Source: JAENVU01 sp031430375 (GTDB taxonomy: Bacteria; Actinomycetota; Acidimicrobiia; IMCC26256; JAENVU01). Taken from it: a stretch of DNA of 16,752 bases. The stretch lies in NCBI GenBank assembly GCA_031430375.1, contig JANPBJ010000141.1, positions 1 to 16,752 on the forward strand, written 5' to 3'. Under the pieces are notes generated by a model. The model was not told the origin of the DNA. It saw only the letters and a program-made list of their open reading frames with translations, and made no database searches. The position numbers were made by a program, and so were the translations under genes. Positions 12,157 to 16,752 of this stretch are shown piece by piece. Numbering within the stretch: position 1 is the stretch's first letter; every line of letters begins with the position of its first letter.

Positions 12157-13452
12157 CTAGTGCCGAAGCGTCATCGCGATCCGACCGTGATCGCGGAGCG
12201 TGCCGTCGGAGACGATTGCGACCCGACCTCCCTTGGCCAGCACGATCTCGATGATGTCGTCGACGACATCATCGACGACATCGGGGTGGGCGACGTCGTC
12301 GGCAGCCTCGAGGAGACTCGTGTCGGTGTCGATTCGGGCCGGGAACTCGTAGTGCTCATCGGCGATGAGGAGTGCCCCGCGTCCCTCGGTGGCAAGGCTC
12401 CATACCTCGTCGACGCCGAAGGCGGCACGATGCTTTCCGATCGCGCGATCGAGTTCACGCAGGGCTTCGCCGCGTTGGGTCGTCAGCATGCGCGCGATAG
12501 ACGGCCAGACCCGTTTGGCCAGTTCGCGTGGCGAGGTTCGGTCAAACCCGCCGACCACGGTATCTGCGACGAGCGCGCGATGCGTGGAGTGATCACGAAA
12601 CGCGGCAACCCTGCGGGTTGCGCCGACGAGGATGAGCGGGAGCTCCCGTCCTCGGATATGGGTTGTGAGCGCTGCATCCACCTTCCCGATGTAGCGGCGC
12701 AAGCGACCGTCTCGGAGGACGGAGCGGTCGGCGGTCATGTGGGCTCGTTCTCCTCGCCCGTTGGGGTGCGGCTCGGCGGTGAGGATCGGGCTTCCGGCGA
12801 CCTCGGCGAGGACTGCACCGCATCCGGCGTACAGACTCGTCGAGCGTTCACTCAGTACGAGGACTCGGTACTCGGGGCTGCGATGCAACGCGTGGATGAG
12901 GTCTCGAGTCGCGAACGTCGCGTCGATCACGACTCGTTCCCGCACCGCGATGGGCAGGTGCACCGTGGTGGCAACGTCGCGGTTCACGAACACGCCGATC
13001 GCCTCGTGTCCGGGGTGCAAGTCCGCCGCTGCGATGAGGGCGTCGAGTGCGCTGAGCAGCGGTTCCGTGTCGCGTCGGGGGAACTCGGCCTGCAGGCGCG
13101 TTGCTGCCTCCAGAGCCAGTCGTGTCAGGCGCGCGCGGTCGCCGTCGACTGTCGTCCCGTGCGTCATGAGTATTGAAACTGCGGGGTAGTGCGCGTGCTG
13201 CTGGAGCCCCCGGACTTCGGATGACTCGAGCGGGGTGAGCACGCGTGATGGGCTCGGCCCGGCCGCTCGTGGGGTGTTCTCGACATGGATGAGTCGGAGC
13301 GCGCCGCGGGTTACCGCACGACCGCTCCCTCCGGGTCGGAGAGCCTGATGCTTGGCCGGTGCTTGACTGTGGCCGGCCGCGAGATGGTGTGCGAGCTCGG
13401 TGCGGCTGTGGAAGCGCACCTCGCAACGGGCGCACCGGTGGGTCGCATTCAT
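12157..13452 (-). CDS. C2H2 zinc finger fused to a bacterial eRF1-like (baeRF-type) protein
   Basis: A 431-residue protein. Residues 7-28 form a C2H2 finger, C-x2-C-x12-H-x4-H (C7, C10, H23, H28), with the F/L spacing of classical fingers. After a basic linker comes Y-P-A-V-S-I-L-M-T-H (about 90-100), typical of the first domain of bacterial archaeo-eukaryotic release factor homologues, and the C-terminus I-V-L-A-K-G-G-R-V-A-I-V-S-D-G-T-L-R-D-H-G matches their eRF1 domain-3-like end. No GGQ tripeptide is seen, so peptide release by the canonical mechanism is not supported; roles in ribosome rescue or silencing have been proposed for the family. ATG 13452 has AGAGGAG 9 nt upstream and overlaps the GreA-like stop (ATGA). 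The acidic C-terminal segment D-V-V-D-D-V-V-D-D is encoded by a 28-bp perfect palindrome. Confidence 0.75.
   Translation of the reverse strand: MNATHRCARCEVRFHSRTELAHHLAAGHSQAPAKHQALRPGGSGRAVTRGALRLIHVENTPRAAGPSPSRVLTPLESSEVRGLQQHAHYPAVSILMTHGTTVDGDRARLTRLALEAATRLQAEFPRRDTEPLLSALDALIAAADLHPGHEAIGVFVNRDVATTVHLPIAVRERVVIDATFATRDLIHALHRSPEYRVLVLSERSTSLYAGCGAVLAEVAGSPILTAEPHPNGRGERAHMTADRSVLRDGRLRRYIGKVDAALTTHIRGRELPLILVGATRRVAAFRDHSTHRALVADTVVGGFDRTSPRELAKRVWPSIARMLTTQRGEALRELDRAIGKHRAAFGVDEVWSLATEGRGALLIADEHYEFPARIDTDTSLLEAADDVAHPDVVDDVVDDIIEIVLAKGGRVAIVSDGTLRDHGRIAMTLRH
12248..12275. repeat. 28-bp perfect palindrome inside the baeRF-like gene
   Basis: The sequence from 12248 to 12275 equals its own reverse complement, centred on TCGA at 12260-12263. 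It lies near the 3' end of the gene and encodes the V-V-D-D-V-V-D-D-I-I segment. Confidence 0.9.
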
Positions 13453-14036
13453 GAGCGGGTTCTCCTCTGGTCAATGTTGTCGGTGATCAACATCTCGCTC
13501 CGGCCGGCGATCGGCGGGTCGGGTGGTGGCGAGGACCGGGGCCGGGTGGAGACGGCGCCGCCGATGTGCAATCTCTCGCTGCTCAGGATTCGACAGCGGT
13601 ACGCGCCGCGAGGAGCCCGCACGTCGATCTCGTCGCCAACGCGCCGCCCGAGGAGCGCGCGCCCGAGTGGAGCTTCCGCGGAAACGCGCGCGCCGCCGAT
13701 GGACGCCTCGAGCGGGTGGACGAGGAGGTAGCACGCAATGGTCCCATCGTCGAGACGAACCGTCACCAGTTCGCCGAGTTCGACGACCCGCGGATCGTCG
13801 GGCGTGGTCTCCACCGCAGACGCGCGGGCGAGTCGGTCACAAAGACTCGCTAACTGACTGACCGCGCGTTGGTGGTCATACACGGGTTGGCTGTCGTGGC
13901 CGGAGTTCTCCCGGAGCGTGAGCAGCTCCGGGATGATCTCGTCGCGCAGATGCGCCAGCTTTGCGACCAGGACGCGTCGCCCTTCTCGTGTGAGTGGGAT
14001 CGTCGCCGAGTGCATGCCGGCATCGTCGCCGTTCAT
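13449..14036 (-). CDS. GreA/GreB-like transcription factor (RNA polymerase secondary-channel type)
   Basis: A 195-residue protein. The N-terminus L-T-R-E-G-R-R-V-L-V-A-K-L-A-H-L-R (about 15-31) starts a GreA-type coiled coil, and the C-terminal FKBP-like domain reads V-V-E-L-G-E-L-V-T-V-R-L-D-D-G-T (about 83-98), then S-A-E-A-P-L-G-R-A-L-L-G-R-R-V-G-D-E-I (about 118-136). Gre factors enter the RNA polymerase secondary channel and stimulate cleavage of backtracked transcripts. The acidic coiled-coil tip (D-L-K-E in GreA) appears as G-H-D-S-Q-P-V-Y, so the second acidic residue is absent; it may compete with GreA rather than cleave, as proposed for some Gre-like factors. ATG 14036 overlaps the carbonic-anhydrase stop (ATGA); ATG 14015 is an alternative. 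A proline-rich ~35-residue tail extends past the usual end. Confidence 0.85.
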   Translation of the reverse strand: MNGDDAGMHSATIPLTREGRRVLVAKLAHLRDEIIPELLTLRENSGHDSQPVYDHQRAVSQLASLCDRLARASAVETTPDDPRVVELGELVTVRLDDGTIACYLLVHPLEASIGGARVSAEAPLGRALLGRRVGDEIDVRAPRGAYRCRILSSERLHIGGAVSTRPRSSPPPDPPIAGRSEMLITDNIDQRRTRS

Positions 14037-14506
14037 CGCCCTGGTCCGGTCTCGTGGCCGCGGGGCGAAGGTCGGGCGAGGTCGGTCAGCGAGACCGATC
14101 CGTCGTGGTCGAGGCGGATGAGTTGGATCGGCAGGTCGGGGAGGTGGTCGGCGACCACCTCCCCGGCCATCGCGAGGGCGGTCTCGAGGGTCGCGATCTC
14201 AGCTTGACGGCCGGCGAATCGGGCTGAACCACCGAGCCGACCGCAGTCGTGGTGGGCCACGAGGATGACCTCGTCGGGATTGTGCAGTTCGCAGGCCATC
14301 GTCATCGCTCCGGTAACGAGGGGACGATCGCGGGTGGTGAGGGAAACCGCACCCCCGGGCCAGGCCACCAGGTCGAAGGCCCCGGCCAAGCCCTGGGCGC
14401 CAAGAAGGCGCCGTAACGGCTCGACGAAGCGATAGTCCATACAGGACAGCACAACGGCCCGGCATCGGAGCGCGTTCGGGATTGTCGTCTCCACCAGCTG
14501 CGTCAT
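14033..14506 (-). CDS. Beta-carbonic-anhydrase-like protein
   Basis: A 157-residue protein. V-V-L-S-C-M-D-Y-R-F holds the C-x-D-x-R motif (C22 zinc ligand, D24-R26 dyad) and V-A-H-H-D-C-G-R-L-G-G holds H-x2-C (H85, C88), so all beta-carbonic-anhydrase zinc ligands are present. It is shorter than housekeeping enzymes (about 200 residues), resembling the small carbonic-anhydrase-like proteins of actinobacteria. It would interconvert CO2 and bicarbonate, or act as a zinc-binding sensor. The ATG at 14506 has GGAGG 6 nt upstream. It is the first gene of the seven-gene operon and is divergent from the PucR-type regulator. A 13-bp-stem hairpin (14137-14165) lies within its 3' half. Confidence 0.85.
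   Translation of the reverse strand: MTQLVETTIPNALRCRAVVLSCMDYRFVEPLRRLLGAQGLAGAFDLVAWPGGAVSLTTRDRPLVTGAMTMACELHNPDEVILVAHHDCGRLGGSARFAGRQAEIATLETALAMAGEVVADHLPDLPIQLIRLDHDGSVSLTDLARPSPRGHETGPGR
14137..14165 (-). repeat. Strong intragenic hairpin (13-bp perfect stem)
   Basis: CGGGGAGGTGGTC (14137-14149), loop GGC, then GACCACCTCCCCG (14153-14165) form a perfect inverted repeat in the carbonic-anhydrase-like gene. In the operon mRNA this would be a very stable hairpin about 100 nt before the GreA-like start. Confidence 0.85.
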
Positions 14507-14600
14507 CTCAGCCTCCTCGGCTCGGATGGTCTTTGGGTGGGATCCATCGTGACCGACGCGGGTTCCGAAGAGAAGGCGAGAGTTCTGATGAAAATAGGCC

Positions 14601-14617
14601 CCGAATACTTCCGAATA
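14601..14617. promoter_or_regulatory. Direct repeat CCGAATA x2 in the divergent spacer
   Basis: CCGAATA occurs at 14601-14607 and 14611-14617, exactly 10 bp (one helical turn) apart, in the AT-richer part of the 137-bp spacer between the carbonic-anhydrase operon and the PucR-type gene. It is a candidate binding site for the divergent regulator. I see no unambiguous -35/-10 pair beside it. Confidence 0.45.
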
Positions 14618-14643
14618 TCGGCAAGAACTGCAAGACTGTCCGT

Positions 14644-15870
14644 ATGTCCGCCGATCCCACCGACGGGTCGGGTGCCGTCCGGCGGGTCCCCTCGCAGGTC
14701 GAGGCCCTCATCGGGCCCTCCCGGCTCCATTCCGGCCAGATCGCGTCCCAGGCCGCACTCGATGCCGCCACCGACGCGGATCTTCTCGGCGGATACCTCT
14801 CTGCGACTCTCGCGGCAGCGGGCGCCGACGGCCGGCTGACCCGCCCGGATCTCGCCGAATGCCACAAGATGGGCGCGTCTGCTGCGGAGCGGGGGTCCTC
14901 CCTCGCGGCTGTGATCGACCTCTACCTCAGTGCCACCTGGCGCTTGTGGGCCGACGTGAACGCCAGGGCGGAGTCGGCCACCCCGGCGACGGTTGGGCAG
15001 GTGGCGGCCTTCCTCTTTCGGGCCGCGGACGACGCCGCGGAAGCCGTGGCCGCGGGCTACGAGGCCGCGCAGCGCCAATCCGTACGCCGAGAAGAGGCTC
15101 TGCGCCGTGAGTTCGTCGACGACCTCCTCACCGGCGGCGGCGGCGGCGACCCTGCCCTCCTCCATGAGCGGGCGGCTCGCTTCGGATTCAACTTGGCCGC
15201 GACGCATGTGGTCGCGGCTGCTCGGACCCATCGGCTGCTCATCGATGGCGGTCCCGTGCAGGCGCGCGTCGAGACGTATGTACTCGCGACGTTCGGCGGA
15301 CGCGACGTCGTGGTGGCCACCAAGGCCGGGTTGCTGATCTGTGTGCTGCCGGTGTTGGACCCCGACACGGCCCGCGACCTGGTCCGCGTCCTCGAGGAAA
15401 GTGAGCCGGGCCCCTGGCAAGTCGCCATCGGTCGGCCGCACGCGGGACCGGTCGGACTCGTCCGCGCGTACGAAGAGGCTCGCGACTCGTTGGACCTGGC
15501 CCGCCGGCTGGGTTGGACGGATCGCGTGGTTCGGTACGAGGCGTTGCTGCCGTACCGGCTGCTCACCCTCGATCCGACCACGGCGGTCGAGATGGTGGAG
15601 GAGATTCTCGGACCGCTGCAACGCGCCCGGGGCGGGATCGAACCGATGGTCGAGACGCTCGAGGGGTACTTTGCCGAGTCGGGCAACGTTTCGGCTACGG
15701 GCAGGCGCATCCACCTCAGCGCGCGTGCCGTCGTCTACCGGCTCGAGCGGATCGCCCAGCTCACCGGTTACTCACCGCAGGACCCGGAGGCCCGCTTTGT
15801 CCTCGAGGTCGCCGTGCGCGCCCGCCGTTTGTTGGGCGCTGTTGCGTTGATTCGGGTCGGGCCGCGGTGA
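14644..15870 (+). CDS. PucR/CdaR-family transcriptional regulator with IS-derived C-terminal tail
   Basis: A 408-residue protein. The C-terminal region M-V-E-T-L-E-G-Y-F-A-E-S-G-N-V-S-A-T, then R-A-V-V-Y-R-L-E-R-I (about 337-370), is the PucR-type HTH_30 domain. The middle (F-G-F-N-L-A-A-T-H-V-V-A-A-A ... V-A-I-G-R-P-H-A-G-P) fits the GGDEF-like domain of CdaR regulators and the N-terminal ~180 residues are helical (L-A-A-V-I-D-L-Y-L-S-A-T-W-R). ATG 14644 is chosen because earlier in-frame starts overlap the divergent gene; no strong Shine-Dalgarno is visible. The last residues G-A-V-A-L-I-R-V-G-P-R and the stop come from the left end of the IS at 15834, just after the conserved L-E-V-A-V-R-A-R-R-L-L. 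It probably controls the divergent stress operon (inference from position). Confidence 0.85.
   Translation: MSADPTDGSGAVRRVPSQVEALIGPSRLHSGQIASQAALDAATDADLLGGYLSATLAAAGADGRLTRPDLAECHKMGASAAERGSSLAAVIDLYLSATWRLWADVNARAESATPATVGQVAAFLFRAADDAAEAVAAGYEAAQRQSVRREEALRREFVDDLLTGGGGGDPALLHERAARFGFNLAATHVVAAARTHRLLIDGGPVQARVETYVLATFGGRDVVVATKAGLLICVLPVLDPDTARDLVRVLEESEPGPWQVAIGRPHAGPVGLVRAYEEARDSLDLARRLGWTDRVVRYEALLPYRLLTLDPTTAVEMVEEILGPLQRARGGIEPMVETLEGYFAESGNVSATGRRIHLSARAVVYRLERIAQLTGYSPQDPEARFVLEVAVRARRLLGAVALIRVGPR
15834..15849 (+). repeat. Left terminal inverted repeat of the IS6-type element
   Basis: GGGCGCTGTTGCGTTG matches the right-end sequence GGGCACTGTTGCGTTG (minus strand, 16443-16428) at 15 of 16 positions and resembles the GGCACTGTTGC ends of the IS6/IS26 family. 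Confidence 0.8.
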
Positions 15871-15895
15871 GCCGGATTCCTGTCTCGTTTCGGGT

Positions 15896-16389
15896 TCAGA
15901 TTGTCCGGGCGAGTTCGGTGAACGCAGTCTCGACCCGCCGGTGGTGGCGCGTGTCGACGCCGAGTTCGTAGTGGCCGCGCGGCGGGCATGAGGCCTTCGA
16001 TCGCAGCCCGCAACGCCGGGGCCCGATCCGTCACGACCTCGACCGGCTCGCCATGAGCGCGAAGCGCCGCACTGAAGAACCGTCGTGCGGATCGGAGATC
16101 GCGTCGGGCGGAGACGAGCACGTCGATGATCTGGCCGTACTGATCAACGGCCCGGTAGACGCAGCGCCATGTGCCGGCGACCTTCACGTAGGTCTCGTCG
16201 ACATACCAACGGTCACCGACCGTGTGCCAACCCGGCCCGGCGGCATCGGCCAAGACATGGGGTGAAGCGTTGCACCCACCGGTAGATCATGACGTGGTCG
16301 ACCTCAATCCCACGCTCACCGAGGAGTTCCTCGACATCGCGATAGGAGAGCCCGTACCGCAGATACCAGCGCACGGCGAGGACGAGGCC
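15896..16389 (-). pseudogene. IS6-family DDE transposase remnant
   Basis: Three pieces in different frames. Piece 1 (16389 to about 16257) gives L-A-V-R-W-Y-L-R-Y-G-L-S-Y-R-D-V-E to Y-R-W-V-Q-R-F-T-P and has an in-frame TGA (16390-16392) where the N-terminus should continue. After a frameshift near 16255, piece 2 gives D-R-W-Y-V-D-E-T-Y-V-K-V (first catalytic Asp) and V-E-V-V-T-D-R-A-P-A-L-R (second Asp). It then jumps near 15972-15984 from G-L-M-P-A-A-R into another frame, G-H-Y-E-L-G-V-D-T-R to A-R-T-I-stop, the family's C-terminus. The segment containing the catalytic Glu is deleted. The protein cannot be functional; the element could only move with a transposase supplied in trans. Confidence 0.88.
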
Positions 16390-16437
16390 TCATAGCCCCA
16401 CCCTCACCGACCCGCGCGACCTTGCGCCAACGCAACA
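16249..16437. repeat. Copy 2 of the 189-bp direct repeat
   Basis: Identical to 9321-9509 apart from one substitution and in the same orientation, 6928 bp away. It covers the right end of the IS from inside the terminal repeat to the transposase frameshift region. Confidence 0.95.
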
Positions 16438-16443
16438 GTGCCC
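16428..16443 (-). repeat. Right terminal inverted repeat of the IS6-type element
   Basis: Read on the minus strand from 16443, GGGCACTGTTGCGTTG is the inverted partner of 15834-15849 and contains the IS26-like GGCACTGTTGC end. Confidence 0.8.
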
Positions 16444-16503
16444 CAGGAGGTCAGGTGGCCGGATGCGAAGCGACGAGCGGTCGTCGTGTTGAGCTTTTCT
16501 CGG

Positions 16504-16752
16504 TCAGAGCATTGCGATGCGGCGGTCGAAGTCGGCAGCGAGGTCGATCAGCGCAGCGCGGCAGTCGCCCGTGTAGGCCGGGGCATGCATCGGGGCGAGC
16601 GTGTCGATCTCGAGTTCGGCCAAGCGACGGCAGGTCGCACCACTCGACGGGTGCAGCGACAGTGAGCCGGGCATGTCGTCCTCTGCCTGCACGGCAGGCC
16701 CCACGATGTCGCCGTCCGTAGCGGCGGCGAAGGGCCCGTTCCATGTGAACAG
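16504..16752 (-). CDS. Metallo-beta-lactamase-fold protein, C-terminal part (5' end outside the window)
   Basis: Eighty-two residues run from the right edge to the stop: L-F-T-W-N-G-P-F-A-A-A-T-D-G-D-I-V-G-P-A-V, then A-T-C-R-R-L-A-E-L-E-I-D-T-L-A-P-M-H, then A-P-A-Y-T-G-D-C-R-A-A-L. The L-x-x-L-x-P-M-H-x-P-x-x-x-G-D pattern is the C-terminal end of metallo-beta-lactamase-fold hydrolases and the related di-iron, oxygen-binding domain proteins, in which the histidine is a late metal ligand. The catalytic H-x-H-x-D-H motif lies outside the window, so the exact subfamily is open. The gene ends 60 bp before the IS right end; nothing else is seen in that gap. Confidence 0.75.
   Translation of the reverse strand: MFTWNGPFAAATDGDIVGPAVQAEDDMPGSLSLHPSSGATCRRLAELEIDTLAPMHAPAYTGDCRAALIDLAADFDRRIAML

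Larger units (their letters stand above)
15834..16443 (-). mobile_element. Internally deleted IS6/IS26-type insertion sequence (610 bp)
   Basis: The element is bounded by 15-of-16 matched inverted repeats and contains a broken IS6-type transposase gene. IS6 elements are usually about 800-900 bp, so roughly 200-250 bp is missing, consistent with the gap seen in the transposase. I see no 8-bp target duplication: the flanks CGTTTGTT on the left and CAGGAGGT on the right differ, implying rearrangement after insertion. Confidence 0.85.

Noticed and set aside
12160..13176. 338-codon plus-strand frame opposite the baeRF-like gene
   Set aside because: Antisense shadow of a gene with a C2H2 finger, baeRF-like ends and ATGA coupling.
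14503..15714. 403-codon minus-strand frame opposite the PucR-type gene
   Set aside because: Shadow frame without domain pattern; the plus strand carries the PucR HTH.
1..16752. CRISPR arrays, rRNA genes, riboswitches
   Set aside because: No regularly spaced repeats of CRISPR size, no rRNA-like conserved blocks and no recognisable riboswitch core were seen on either strand.

Overview
The window is GC-rich throughout, with strong G/C bias at third codon positions, frequent four-base start/stop overlaps and actinobacterial-type gene families (cyclase/ATPase regulators, a PucR/CdaR-type regulator, a PGPGW membrane protein, bacterial eRF1-like proteins). It most likely comes from an actinobacterium. 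The genus cannot be fixed from sequence alone. It reads as an accessory or rearranged stretch: three functional blocks are separated by degraded mobile-element debris.

Block A (1-3598, minus strand) holds two tandem class III nucleotide cyclase regulators. The upstream one is a cyclase domain followed, in the same frame, by a large AAA/STAND-type ATPase. A single in-frame TGA separates the two halves. A second, closely similar cyclase starts on the ATPase stop codon and runs off the left edge.

Block B (4448-8285) is a divergent cassette: a GNAT acetyltransferase (minus) faces a TetR repressor and a three-domain PEP-utiliser/rifampin-phosphotransferase-like enzyme (plus, ATGA overlap). Between them lies a highly symmetric double operator laid over two face-to-face promoters. 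Related, broken helix-turn-helix relics lie on both sides (about 4046-4210 and 8330-8458), suggesting the cassette arrived or was bracketed by recombination.

A small toxin-antitoxin pair of AbrB/MazE plus PIN-like type (8598-9262, minus) follows, with three CACCAAGT boxes around the antitoxin start.

Block C (9539-14506, minus) is a seven-gene, mostly overlapping operon: beta-carbonic-anhydrase-like protein, GreA-like factor, C2H2 finger fused to a bacterial eRF1-like (baeRF) protein, TFIIB-type zinc ribbon protein, PGPGW membrane protein, TerC-family membrane protein and tandem universal stress protein. It looks like a stress or dormancy module joining transcription, translation, membrane/metal and UspA functions. 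A PucR/CdaR-type regulator is divergent from it (14644-15870, plus).

IS6/IS26-type debris surrounds block C. There is a 610-bp internally deleted element (15834-16443) with near-perfect terminal inverted repeats, a 189-bp fragment of the same element at 9321-9509 (one mismatch), and a more decayed end at 8521-8564. The 610-bp element supplies the last codons of the PucR-type gene. At the right edge is the 3' end of a metallo-beta-lactamase-fold protein (minus).
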